Below are positions 1 to 9,414 of a DNA stretch of 30,631 nucleotides, one piece after another. The stretch is taken from NCBI GenBank assembly GCA_032718475.1, contig JAUCBJ010007103.1, positions 1 to 30,631 of the forward strand. The letters are read 5' to 3'. The notes beneath the pieces were generated by a model. The model searched no databases and was not told where the DNA came from. It was given only the letters and a program-made list of their open reading frames with translations. The stretch is from Nemertoderma westbladi. Taxonomy: Eukaryota; Xenacoelomorpha; Nemertodermatida; Nemertodermatidae. The position numbers and the translations under genes are program-made. Every line of letters starts with the position of its first letter. Within the stretch, counting starts at the first letter, position 1.

Positions 1-489
1 AGCAGTTTACGAAATCTGTGGAATGGGGGGACTACAGGACTAGCTACTGCATATAAATAATTTGTTTGTTTAACGAGTACTGTATTCCATTATGTCGAAA
101 TGTCCAATAGCGGGGGGGGGGGGGGGGGGGTCAGATATGACCAATCACTATAACTGTATAGACGTAGTTGGGAATCTGAAATTTTATGTATTTTCCTAAA
201 AATCTATTGTCTTCCTAATTCCTAATAGCGTTTCAAAAATATTCGGAAGTTTTCGAGTTATAGCACCATTTTTTAACCCTACCTTTCCTTCATAGCATAA
301 CAGCATGTAGCCTAGAGTTGGACTAAATACAACAGGAGGTGCAGTTTTTAATTGTCTCTCTAATGGTGTATCCAGGGAAACGCCAAACCCAAGCGTTCTC
401 CTTTAAATTGCACTGATTAACCCCTCCTCATGGTTCAACCCTCCCTGCTCTCGCCTACTAATGCCTATGCCTGTTTTGCTAAATTATTT
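1..489. other. AT-rich intergenic DNA with a 19-nt G run
   Basis: No gene is recognised. The region is AT-rich and contains a pure G run at 112-130. The short ORF starting at 430 has no recognisable features. Confidence 0.5.
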
Positions 490-1070
490 AAAAAATGTGT
501 ACTTTTTTGGCACTTATACGACATGGGTACCTACATTTTGAATTTTTTTTTGCCTTATTCAGATTGTTGCTATATCAGTTACAATTGTTCTAGAACCTTT
601 ATTCTGTTTTACACGGATACAGTATAGAACTGACAAACGTTTGTTCAACAAACGATCCGTAGCTAATGTCCTCCAGACATACATTAACACGGGACACTTC
701 TTGTGATCCAAATATTGAAGAGATTTCTGCACTGTTGTTAAGTGAAATAATTGCGATCGAGTTTGCTCAAAGCAAAGGTCTATTACCATCTGACAATGTT
801 ACCGGTAACAGTAACATTGAGTGTTGTAATGCAGGGTGCTGTGCCACTACCACTTTGAATCTAATTACAAAGCATGGCTTTACACGTCTTGTACGTCGGT
901 GTATATCAAGATCATAATGAAGCATAATCATAATCATGATGCAAATGTAACATATATGATTAATAAATGTACAATGCATATCGTTTTACATAAAATACAA
1001 AGGTTTCAAAAAAAATGTGAAAATGTATGTAGGCCTACCCATGTCGTATAAGTGCCTAATTTTTTTGCAA
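490..1070. mobile_element. TIR element (MITE-like or DNA transposon remnant)
   Basis: A perfect 21 bp inverted repeat pairs 509-529 (begins GGCACTTATACGACATGGG) with 1036-1056. Pairing continues imperfectly outward and inward, to about 493-550 and 1006-1070, where both arms carry T- or A-rich ends. The interior has an open frame at about 666-917 (83 codons, Cys-rich patch) that I do not recognise; it may be a transposase scrap or chance. I found no convincing target-site duplication, so the superfamily is unassigned. Confidence 0.6.
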
Positions 1071-1083
1071 AAATACTAGCTAC

Positions 1084-1150
1084 CATAATAATAATAATAC
1101 GGATATTTATAAAGCGCCCTTTTTTGCTAAGGTTCAAAGGCGCTAAGTAA
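1084..1150 (-). repeat. LINE/SINE 3'-tail-like sequence with ATT microsatellite
   Basis: Read on the minus strand, this stretch has AGCGCC...GGCGCTTTATAAAT followed by ATTATTATT. This layout resembles 3' tails of CR1/L2-type LINEs and SINEs that borrow them. It is only about 65 bp and is opposite in strand to the RT remnant next to it, so it probably belongs to a different insertion. Confidence 0.4.
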
Positions 1151-1224
1151 ATACAAACGTGAAATGCACAGAAAATAAGAGAAAATATAATTGTTTACAG
1201 AATAAATCATCTATCTATCGAATA

Positions 1225-1692
1225 ATCATCTAATGATTTCTTGAGCTTTACATCAGAATTCTCAGTCTCTCTAGGCGGTAAGATAATTCAATCGCTATCC
1301 ACCGTAACAACCCGTGGAGTTCGCTTCGATAGTCCGCAAAATATGCCGATCACATTAAAACTCTCACAGCATCTATTAACTTTCCCCTCAGGAACAGGAA
1401 AATACGTCGAATTAAAGAACACTTGTCTTCTGATAATCTGAAGAAGCTTGTCAATGCTCTAATATTATCACGTATCGATCAAAACAACAGTCTCCTGTAT
1501 AATCTACCAACTATGTCCCTCAACAGACTACAACTTGCACTTAACGCCTTATTTCAGGTTAACCTGTTCGGTCTCACATCACCCCTACTTTACGAACTCT
1601 TCACTGGTTGCCGGTCACCTTCCGTCGAGTAGAAGATTGCACTCATGACGTGGAAGGCGCTTAATGGTCTCGCCCCGTCTTACATTTTATAA
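1225..1692 (+). pseudogene. decayed LINE reverse transcriptase C-terminus (CR1/L2/Rex1-like)
   Basis: Broken frames read through motifs typical of the region after the RT catalytic core in CR1/L2-type LINEs: D-H-I-K-T-L with LRNRKIRRIKEHLSSDNLKK, then LVNALILSRID, NSLLYNLP and LNRLQLALNA, and finally WKALNGLAPSYI. At least one frame change (around 1340-1420), an in-frame TAG at 1630-1632 and a TAA at about 1690 show that it is dead. The catalytic FADD region is not present. The clade call is from motif resemblance only. Confidence 0.6.
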
Positions 1693-1857
1693 CTGTTGAC
1701 TCCAAACTACAACCCGACAAGAAATTTTTATAATATTAGGATCACGTGTATGTATTTTATATGTATGACTTTTATTCTCGTCACGCATAATGCCTATTGC
1801 AGTATTGTGAATACACCACACCATGTCCTGGAATATAGTGTCGTTATTCTGGTACAT

Positions 1858-1877
1858 CCCCCCCCCCCCCCCCCCCC
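1858..1877. repeat. C20 homopolymer
   Basis: Uninterrupted run of about 20 C, just left of the foldback element. Confidence 0.95.
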
Positions 1878-1889
1878 AAATTTTTCTAC

Positions 1890-2665
1890 AAATCTTGATG
1901 AGACTGCATAAAATTTTAAACAGAGATAGTATCACCTCCCTCCTCCTTGCTTGGGTTAGCCAGAATTTTTATTTTTGCTTTCCTTCTTTAGCTACAAACG
2001 TTTAAAAAAAGTATCTCCGTCGATATTGCACCAGTTACCGCACAGTCATTATTCAACCTTATAGTGATTTATAGATACTAGTGGAAAGCTGGCCGTGCAA
2101 GGATTTCAAATATATAAAAATATTTGAATTTGGTTGGGAAATAGCTGAGATATGGGCATTTGAATGTTGCATGTATTTACTTGCGCTGCAGGCCACTTAT
2201 TCTATTTAATAAATACACAATGTTCTAGAACATTTTGTTTATCTCATAAGTAGCTTGGCAACAATGCAATGCCTACGTGAAGATATTAGTATATGGATAT
2301 TCCCACATAATCAAAATCTTCTAGAACATTGTGTATTTATTAAATAGAGTAAATGGCCTGCAGCGCAAGTAAATACATTCAATATTCGATTGCCCATATC
2401 TCAGCTATTTCCCAACCAAATTCAAATATTTTTATATATTTGGAATCCTTGCACGGCCAGCTTTCCACTAGTATCTATAAATCACTATAAGGTTGAAGAA
2501 TGACTGTGCGGTAACTGGTGCAATATCGACAAAGACACTTTTTTTAACGCTTGTAGCTAAAAGCTAAAGTATGAAAGCAAAAATAAAAATTCTGGCTCAC
2601 CCACCCAGGAGGAGTTGAGTGAAACTATCTCTGTTTCAAATTACAATCAATCTCATTAAGATTAA
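1890..2665. mobile_element. long palindromic foldback element
   Basis: Two arms of roughly 350 bp are inverted copies of each other with a loop of about 60 bp near 2246-2305. Matching landmarks are AACAGAGATAGT (1919) with ACTATCTCTGTTT, AGCCAGAATTTTTATTTTTGC with its complement near 2577-2597, GGAAAGCTGGCCGTGCAAGG (2081) with its complement near 2446-2465, and TTTAATAAATACACAATGTT on both sides of the loop. Arms differ by scattered mismatches and small gaps. No long ORF is present. It looks like a non-autonomous DNA transposon; outer ends and target duplication are not resolved. Confidence 0.75.
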
Positions 2666-3872
2666 AAAGATAAAAATATATATAAAAAATCTTGAAAAAT
2701 GGTGACCCGGGCTATACTAATGCCGCACTCAATGCGGAAGGTGACAAGCAGCCAATGAAGAGCTCAAAGGGTTGGCGTTGTGTGAACGAACAGGTTGACC
2801 AGATATGAACGCTATGAAAGATATGCGAGCGCAACTATTTAGTACTGCTGTAGTTGTAATCTGTTTAGGGATACAGTCGGTAGATTATAAAGGAGGCAGT
2901 TATTTTGGTCTATGCGTGAGATTATTAAAGAATTGACCAGTTTCTTCAAGATATCTGAAGACAAATGTTGTTTTATACGGCGAATATCCCTTAGAGGGAA
3001 GTTCGCAGATGATGTGATGAGAGCTGTAATACAGTATGATCGTGCATCTTCAGTTGGCTATCGAAATGGACTCTTAGGCTTGTAACTGTGGATAGTATAT
3101 ATATATATATATATATAAAATCTTGCTTCAAAATAGCTAGTAAAAAATTGAAGGGGTGTGCCGTGATACAGGTAATAAAACATATAACTGTTGGAGTATT
3201 TTAGCGTCTTGTTAATTTTGAAATTGAGGTATTTTTGACTGATAGTGCTCAAACTGCAGCCATTCCACAAGACGACATTACCTTGTCTAGGGAAGGGAGC
3301 TGGTAAGGCCAAGTAGGCCTAATAGCTAAACACGACGTAAAATTACCAAATTAACCTGCTATTTGTTTTAGGCCTGGCCACAAGCCTACTGCTGTTAAAT
3401 TCGTATAAGTGTATGAGTATACATATATATATAAACAGTAACACAATTGGAGTACCTACGTAAAAATAATACCAATTCGTAAATAATATAGCTTGTTGTC
3501 TTGTTACTATGGGCACTAAATGTACAATCAATATGTAAGTTGAGGGGGATGGGGGTTACCTGTAATATAATGGAGTGAGTTTTAAGTTATTATGGGACAT
3601 AAAATGAAGTAGATTCCAAACTAATTTATACTACTTATTATTTACATCTTTAGAAAAAAATCAATTTGGGAACAAGTTCTGTGCCTCTTTTCAAATTGAA
3701 GAAAATAAATTTGGTTGACAAGCTAAAAAACGTGACTTCAAACGTTCTTCTTAGGAGATTTTCTTGCGGAAAATTGATATAACTAACTATGATTTACATG
3801 ATGTAATGTTATGGATTCATTCAGAAATGAAAAAAATAGAGGAAAAACTGAGGAAGGGCGTCACCGGAGGTT
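2666..3872. other. AT-rich region without recognised genes
   Basis: No coding region is supported. A short TA microsatellite lies at about 3098-3117, and there are several short TAGGCC-type motifs. Small ORFs here are not supported by any motif. Confidence 0.5.
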
Positions 3873-3932
3873 GAACCAGCTCTATACGTACGTTTCGGCC
3901 TATCTGGCCTCATCAGTAGCGCTAACCAGTTC
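3873..3932 (-). ncRNA. hammerhead ribozyme motif (type I, short stem III)
   Basis: On the minus strand the conserved core CTGATGA is followed by stem II GGCC-AGATA-GGCC, then GAAA, then ACG-TA-CGT forming a very short stem III with the A15.1:U16.1 pair, then A17. Predicted cleavage is between 3885 and 3884. Stem I is closed by GAAC/GTTC, GC/GC and CTA/TAG with an internal loop. All invariant core positions are present. Short stem III hammerheads are known from animal retrozymes, Penelope-like elements and some SINE-like repeats, often acting as dimers. The palindromic ACGTACGT in stem III fits that. The carrier element is not identified and no second copy is visible here. Confidence 0.75.
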
Positions 3933-4130
3933 AGACACTTGCCCCTGACATTCACTCTTCCATCTAATCCACTTCTATTGAACAGGCAGTCTTGAAAAGT
4001 TGCATATCCCATCTCTATTATTATTCTTATTATTTTATTGACTTGAAATTTGAAATCATTAAACAGCACCAGGCTGTACGACACCCTCCTAAACCCTGCT
4101 AGCACAATTCAGTATTGCCATGCCATTGCA

Positions 4131-4659
4131 TTGCAGCAATCGAGATCAATGAGATTCCCCGAAAAGAACCATAGAGTGTTAGGTTGCCCTTCTTGGGAAC
4201 TGGCACCAACTTATTTGTTTTCATTTCTTGTGGGACTCTTGTTGTTCGGTACATGTCTACTATGATGGGATAGATGAGCTTTAAACACTCAGGTATTTTA
4301 AAGACCTCAGGGGGAACACCATCTACTCCACTGGCACGATTGGTCTTAATGCTCTTTGCAGCAGCCTTCACTTCTGCAAAGGAGATATCGCCAATGGGAA
4401 TATCTGGGAGTACAGACTCAGACACTTTTACTTCTATAAAGTTATCAGGCAATTCCCTGTCATTATTGAGGAGCTTTTCAAAGTGGGCTTTCCAACCATT
4501 GAGGCGATCGGCTGGTGATTCAGCCTTAACCTTGGTGATTGGTTGGCTTTTCCGCCCAGTAAGCAGATTGATCGATTTCCATGCCTGGGATGATTGCCTG
4601 CTGTCGTCAGCATCATTGATGGCATCCACCTGTTGGTTTATTAGCATCTGTAGATTAAC
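4131..4659 (-). mobile_element. permuted RTE-like LINE, block B (5' part)
   Basis: This block matches 23561-24089 of the full-length LINE at high identity and equal length. It encodes the linker upstream of the RT and the RT N-terminal part (KKGNLTLYGSFRGISLIS). Its frame ends where the match stops at 4131. On the minus strand it lies downstream of block A, although in the intact element it is upstream. The right edge (4659) abuts the microsatellite 3' tail of block A. A 93 bp segment (23468-23560 in the intact copy) is missing between the blocks. Confidence 0.85.
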
Positions 4660-5899
4660 TACTACTACTACTAGGATCGGCATGCTGCATTGCAGCTGCA
4701 TTTTTAAGAATGCTGTGCCGGCTTGTCAACAAAATTGCACCGCCACAACTCCCTATCACCCATGACATTTGCTAGATCATCCACATCTTTAAGGCCAGTG
4801 TCCTTTAAGATGCGTCTCAAGAAAGTCATGGGCTGTCCACCATGCTTATTCACTCCATGAGGCTGCCAAAGTACAAGATTATGCACTGGCTGGTCCTCAC
4901 GGCGAAAGCAATGTCCTGCAAAGCGGAGACGATTTTGTTCTAGTGTCAAGCTTGGGGGAACCAATGAGACACCTCCAATGTTGTATAGTGTCTGGTTGGA
5001 GATGTGTGTATTGTACTTGACACAATGAACCCGGCGTAGCATTCTTGTGAATGTGCCATCCAGAGATTTGGTGTCCTCAGCAGTTAGAGCCCAGCATGGA
5101 CTCCCGTAGAGGAGTACTGGAACTACTGCTGCTCTAAATAATCGGACCTTAAGTTTCCGATTAATTCTCGGTGACTTCCAAATCCTGGAAAGCCTATTCA
5201 AGGCTGCCCATGCCTTTCCCTTACGTATTCGAAGGTCCTCACCTGACTTCCGGATCCATGATCCCAGGTAACAGAAGTCGTCCACATGCTCAAGCATACC
5301 ATCCTTTGAGCTTATGCTCATCCGATCAGAGACTTGCTGAGGACTTTCAAAGTTAACGGTCAGAATTTTGGTCTTTCTGGAGTTAATAAAAAGACCAACA
5401 CTAGAAGCAGCATGTTCTAATGAGCTGAGGAGCCGTTGGGCTCCCTCTAATGATTCTGAGAGTACTCCTAAGTCATCAGCAAAGTCTAGATCAGTTAGGT
5501 ACTTGGCAGGATTTCCTCGACTTCTGGAGCCAGTAGGTGGAGTTATCATCACCCCATCATCATTATGATGATCTAAGGACATGCGCAGAACATAGTCAAC
5601 CACAATAATGAACAAGAATGGTGCAAGTGTGTCTCCTTGGAGGACGCCCCATAACACTTCAAATGGTTCTGTGTCACCGTCAACAGCAGACACAAATGTT
5701 GTCGAACCATCGTATTCTGATCTGATTGCTGCAATAATTTCATCAGGAATCCCATATAATGAAAGTATGCTGAACATGCGTGAGCGAGAGACTGAATCAA
5801 AGGCCTTGAAGAAGTCAACAAAGATAACAGCCAGATGCCAGTCTTTCTTTTTTGATAATTCTTCAATTATCCTTCTAAGTGCCAAAATGGGCTCCATGG
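4660..5899 (-). mobile_element. permuted RTE-like LINE, block A (3' part with tail)
   Basis: This block matches about 22228-23467 of the full-length LINE almost base for base, ending in the same TAG/CTA microsatellite tail. It starts inside the RT at MEPILALRR and runs through VDFFKAFD, GVLQGDT, FADD and the C-terminal LRFAGH region to the normal stop at about 4704. The frame is open throughout, which suggests a young copy. The break at 5899 directly joins a PIF1-like helicase reading frame. Confidence 0.85.
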
Positions 5900-6416
5900 A
5901 GTACCATACATAGAACATTTGGATTTTCACTTCAAAATAAGCAAAATTCCGCAAAGCGACAGAAAGTGTTATCTTTGCAAAGACAGTTCCGTTTAATAAA
6001 TTAATAATTATTGATGAAGTTAGCATGCTTTCTGCTCCTCTTTATTCAAAAATTGACGCCACATTACAGCAAATAGCTGGAAATAGTACTAGTTTTGGAG
6101 GCTTTCATACAGTTTGTTGCGGTGACTTTATGCAGCTACCTTCAATTTCTGCAATTTCCCTAAGCAAATCATTAAATTATATAAAGAAAGATGCTCAAGC
6201 CATTTTAGGAAGAACTGCATGGCTTGAGTTTACTAAAGTTGTTGTTTTGAAGAAGAACTGGCGCCACAGCCAAGATCCTACATGGGGAAATATCTTAGCG
6301 TGTGGTCGTACTGGTATCTGGACCTCAGATGCAATCGACTTAATAAATGGACAAGTGGTTTGTCCCAATTGATTGCCATTGCCACCCTCAAACAGTAACG
6401 ATTTTGTTCCTATATT
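5900..6416 (+). pseudogene. PIF1-like helicase remnant, 5' portion
   Basis: The frame begins exactly at the LINE junction with STIHRTFGF, continues with IIIDEVSM (Walker B/motif II) and GDFMQLPS (motif III), then reads to DLINGQVVCPN. These are PIF1-family SF1B helicase hallmarks; the enzyme unwinds DNA 5' to 3' using ATP. The Walker A part is missing, lost at the LINE junction. Lesions are a one-base frame change near 5998, an in-frame TGA at 6370-6372 and interruption by the LTR element at 6417. Such genes are often carried by Helitrons, but no Rep domain or Helitron end is seen, so the origin is open. Confidence 0.75.
6412..6416. repeat. 5 bp target-site duplication ATATT (left)
   Basis: ATATT immediately precedes the 5' LTR and is repeated at 19227-19231 immediately after the 3' LTR. 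Five bases fits BEL/Pao integration. Removing the element restores the helicase reading frame across the site. Confidence 0.9.
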
Positions 6417-6966
6417 TGTTAGCTTATTCAATCCCGCTAACCCAAACCCATAAAGTAAGCCATTAAGCAATATTGGGGGCCACGAGATTGGGTAATCAAC
6501 CAACTCGTGTCACCCCAACAAAATGGGAAGGAGAAACACAATGAGGGTCAGGGGCCAAACCCCTAACCGAGAGAGAACAGGTGGAGTGAACGGGAACACT
6601 CCAAAGGGCGCCAACAAGGGTATCAACCAATCAGAGGGGGGAAAGGCATCGATTAGGTAGAGTAACAAGGCCAACCCGTGCAATATAGCCAGTTGGCAGT
6701 AATCATTTCACTCAGTTATCTCAGTGTTAGTTATTGGTGTTACAGTAGTTTACAACATTTAGCTAGGGAAGTACCGGGACTTCAATTACCGTCTCCCGCC
6801 TTCCATATACAATAATAACTTTATCCACCATTATATCATATCTATATCTATATACCCAAATATTATACACATCGAACAACCGAAACTCTTTTACTCTTCA
6901 CACACGGCGGGGACGCGTGAACTGACAAAACCGGACAAACCGGGATCCTATCTGGATCCCGTCACA
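6417..6966 (+). repeat. 5' LTR
   Basis: The 550 bp sequence begins TGTTAGCTTATTC and ends CCCGTCACA. It matches 18677-19226 with two substitutions. It contains a TATA-rich stretch at about 6834-6855 that could serve as core promoter, and a perfect 7 bp hairpin (GGGATCC, loop TATCT, GGATCCC) at 6942-6960 near its end. Confidence 0.95.
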
Positions 6967-7040
6967 GTAATTGAAACTCAGAGCTGCCGCCCTAGCTAGC
7001 TAAACTCAGTGACTACCAGCCACCAATCGAACCAGGCGAG
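6967..7040 (+). promoter_or_regulatory. short leader and presumed primer-binding region
   Basis: The sequence right after the LTR starts GTAATTGAAACTC, lacks the usual TGG complementary to a tRNA CCA end, and no TGG occurs before the first ATG at 7041. The primer may be an internal tRNA segment; I could not match one. Confidence 0.35.
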
Positions 7041-7916
7041 ATGAGTCAGTCGGGAGAGACGACACCGACGCGGACCCCGGACGAAGAGCTAACGATCCGT
7101 GAGGCCGCAACCAGACGGTACAGGCCCACAACGCCGGACCCATCGGTAACGGGTCATCCGGCAGTTCAGGATGAGGGGGGCCGTCTGGAACCCGAGGTCG
7201 AGCCGAGAGAAGGAGAGAGCGAGACGGAGAGAGAAGGATACGAGTCGACACGGGACGTAGGTCGACGTACCGACGTCGCCGGCCAGCCACAGGCCGAGGG
7301 TGACGAACGGCCCACCGAAACAGCGATGGTGGGGCCGACGGTACGACGCCGGACCCGGAGAGATGGAGGAGATGTCGGTACCAATGTCGCCGGCCAGCTA
7401 CAGGCCGAGGGCGACGAACGGCCCACCGAAACGGCGACGGTGGGGCTGCCGGTACGACGTAGGACCCGGAGAGACGGAGGAGAGGTCGGCGATGAGGACG
7501 TCGGGGTTTCTGATCGACTTCGACGGGCCTACAACGCGACCCAGAAACTACTAAAGGAGGCCAAAGAGGGGGCGAAGATAGACGAGGTGAGACTGAGGAA
7601 ACGACTAGGTGAGTCGAATAGACACTTTAATTATCTAATGCGCTTCGGGCAAATAGAACTGGCCAAGGAGAGAGCGAGAGGGGTTGCCGAGGAACTGTGT
7701 GACTTATGGCGGTGTAGGGGTATGGAACCTAGCGTAGTGTACGTAGGGCCATACTTAGTCGATGCCCGGGGAGTAAAATTAGTGGGTTGGAGGGGACCCG
7801 AAGGGGGCGAAACGCCTCGTCGGTCGGAGGAAGTTCCGAGAGGCGGGGGAAAGTTAGTAGGACGGGAAGGCGGAGGGAATCCGTCACAACTGATAAGTCT
7901 GCTACATCCTCCGTAA
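7041..7916 (+). CDS. BEL/Pao element ORF1, Gag-region N-terminal segment
   Basis: The ATG at 7041 is the first after the LTR leader. The 291-residue product is rich in Arg, Glu, Thr and Pro and contains a 37-residue unit repeated twice (DNA copies offset by 111 nt, starting near 7275 and 7386; core VAGQ.QAEGDERPTETA). A helical segment (about residues 155-220) follows. There is no conserved domain that I recognise. The last ~40 residues overlap ORF2 in another frame. The other frame looks more natural after GGCGGGGGA (about 7846-7854), so ORF1 and ORF2 are probably parts of one ancestral frame. Function is inferred from position only: structural Gag-like or accessory. Confidence 0.65.
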   Translation: MSQSGETTPTRTPDEELTIREAATRRYRPTTPDPSVTGHPAVQDEGGRLEPEVEPREGESETEREGYESTRDVGRRTDVAGQPQAEGDERPTETAMVGPTVRRRTRRDGGDVGTNVAGQLQAEGDERPTETATVGLPVRRRTRRDGGEVGDEDVGVSDRLRRAYNATQKLLKEAKEGAKIDEVRLRKRLGESNRHFNYLMRFGQIELAKERARGVAEELCDLWRCRGMEPSVVYVGPYLVDARGVKLVGWRGPEGGETPRRSEEVPRGGGKLVGREGGGNPSQLISLLHPP

Positions 7917-9412
7917 AAGAAAGACGGGTGAGAGAGATAAATGCCACGTACCATCTCGACCTGATAGAGCAAGGTCAGAGGGAAATGGATAAACGGTTAG
8001 AGGAGGGGAGAATGCGGCTAGAGAGGGAAACGGCATTGATTAGAGAAACCGGAGAGAGGGCCGAAAGGGCCTTGAAAAGCCTTAGGGAGTGTGAGGAAAT
8101 AGAGAGGAGGGAACAAGAAGAGCGTGAGGTGGAACGTAAGGAACGTGTAGCGAGAGAGGAGGGTGAACGCAGAGAGCGTGAGGCGAGACGAAGGGAGGGA
8201 TCTAGAAGAGAGTTGGAATTGGCCGATCAAAGCAAACGGGAGTGTAGGGAGAGAATGGCAAGGGAGGAGTGTGAGCAAAAAGAATTAGAGAGATGCCAAA
8301 GTGAGCTTATGGAGCATAAGATTAGACGCACGCGCGAGCTGCAACTGGCGCGAATAGGGCGTCTGAGAGTGGGGCTGGCTCGAGTATTTTCGGGGAGCCA
8401 GTGGCCGTGGATACATTTATTAATACCCCACTTACAGGGACCGCACGACAGACCCAAAACTGGTGTGACCGTACGGGCGGGGGGGGGGGGGGGGGGCGGT
8501 AATAACAATAATGCTACAGTAGACGTCGTTAATATTAATAGTACCGTATTGGATAACTCTAACCAAACCTTTATTGCAGGAAATACTTTGCCTAGTGGTA
8601 GTAATTTAAACTTAAATCAGAACGATTCTAATATTAACGTAGGAAATAATCCGAACAATGTAGTTACGCAATATAATCCAAATAATTTAAATAACGATCC
8701 AAACCAGAATTTACAAAATAATTCAAATAACGTAGTTACGCAAAATAATCCAAATAATTTAAATAATGATCCAAGCCCGAATTTACAAAATAATTCAGAT
8801 GGTGTAGTCGCGCAAAATAATTCAAATTATTTTATTTCGAACGAACAAATTAATTCCGTTTCCAATACGGGTGCTATTAACGTGAACACGTCGGGTGTGT
8901 ATGGCCAGGCAGACGGGGGCCTGGTAGGCCGTATAATTGGTAGGCCGGAAGTGGCAGGGTTGAGCCAACCCAGAGAGGGCCTGGTAGGCCACGTATTTGG
9001 TAGGCAGGGAGTGGCTGGGTTGGGTAGACCCAGTGAGGGCCTGGTAGGCCACGTAGCTGGTAGGCAGGGAGTGGCTGGGTTGGGTAGACCCAGTGAGGGC
9101 CTGGTAGGCCACGTAGCTGATAGGCAGGGAGTAGAGGGCCTGGTAGGCCACGTAGCTGATAGGCAGGGAGTAGAGGGCCTGGTAGGCCACGCAATAGCAG
9201 AGGGAGAGGCGGGGGTGAATAGACCCGACCGCGGTAGGGTTGATGTGTCGACTAGAGAGGGATATGGTAGCGGGGTGAGAGATAGTGAAGTTAGATGTGG
9301 CGAGTGGGGGGGGGGGGGGGCTACAAGAACCCCACAACAGCGAGTTAGCGGCGAAAAGGGGGGGCAGAGAGTGCTCCACAGACGTCAACGGATAATGCGC
9401 GGGCTGAAATAG
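7787..9412 (+). CDS. BEL/Pao element ORF2, coiled-coil, Asn-rich and repeat protein
   Basis: The open frame begins at a TTG with no good ATG, consistent with entry from ORF1 by a frame change near 7850. In order it shows a highly charged Glu/Arg coiled coil of about 150 residues (about 50-200), a poly-Gly stretch encoded by an 18-nt G run (8479-8496), an Asn-rich low-complexity region with a ~28-residue repeat (DNA about 8640-8800), and a 20-residue repeat starting GLVGH (DNA about 8915-9195). The tail includes another G15 run (9306-9320). The Asn-rich DNA is much more AT-rich than its surroundings. A Gag-like assembly role is an inference; no enzyme motif is seen. Confidence 0.65.
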   Translation: MEGTRRGRNASSVGGSSERRGKVSRTGRRRESVTTDKSATSSVKERRVREINATYHLDLIEQGQREMDKRLEEGRMRLERETALIRETGERAERALKSLRECEEIERREQEEREVERKERVAREEGERREREARRREGSRRELELADQSKRECRERMAREECEQKELERCQSELMEHKIRRTRELQLARIGRLRVGLARVFSGSQWPWIHLLIPHLQGPHDRPKTGVTVRAGGGGGGGNNNNATVDVVNINSTVLDNSNQTFIAGNTLPSGSNLNLNQNDSNINVGNNPNNVVTQYNPNNLNNDPNQNLQNNSNNVVTQNNPNNLNNDPSPNLQNNSDGVVAQNNSNYFISNEQINSVSNTGAINVNTSGVYGQADGGLVGRIIGRPEVAGLSQPREGLVGHVFGRQGVAGLGRPSEGLVGHVAGRQGVAGLGRPSEGLVGHVADRQGVEGLVGHVADRQGVEGLVGHAIAEGEAGVNRPDRGRVDVSTREGYGSGVRDSEVRCGEWGGGGATRTPQQRVSGEKGGQRVLHRRQRIMRGLK

Positions 9413-9414
9413 GT

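Noticed and set aside
3855-3882. GGTTCAACC on the minus strand as a tRNA B box, i.e. a SINE head
   Set aside because: It is explained by the outer stem I of the hammerhead motif, and no tRNA-like cloverleaf fits.
4131-5899. Twin-priming of the LINE
   Set aside because: Twin priming inverts one block; here both blocks have the same orientation and only their order is changed.
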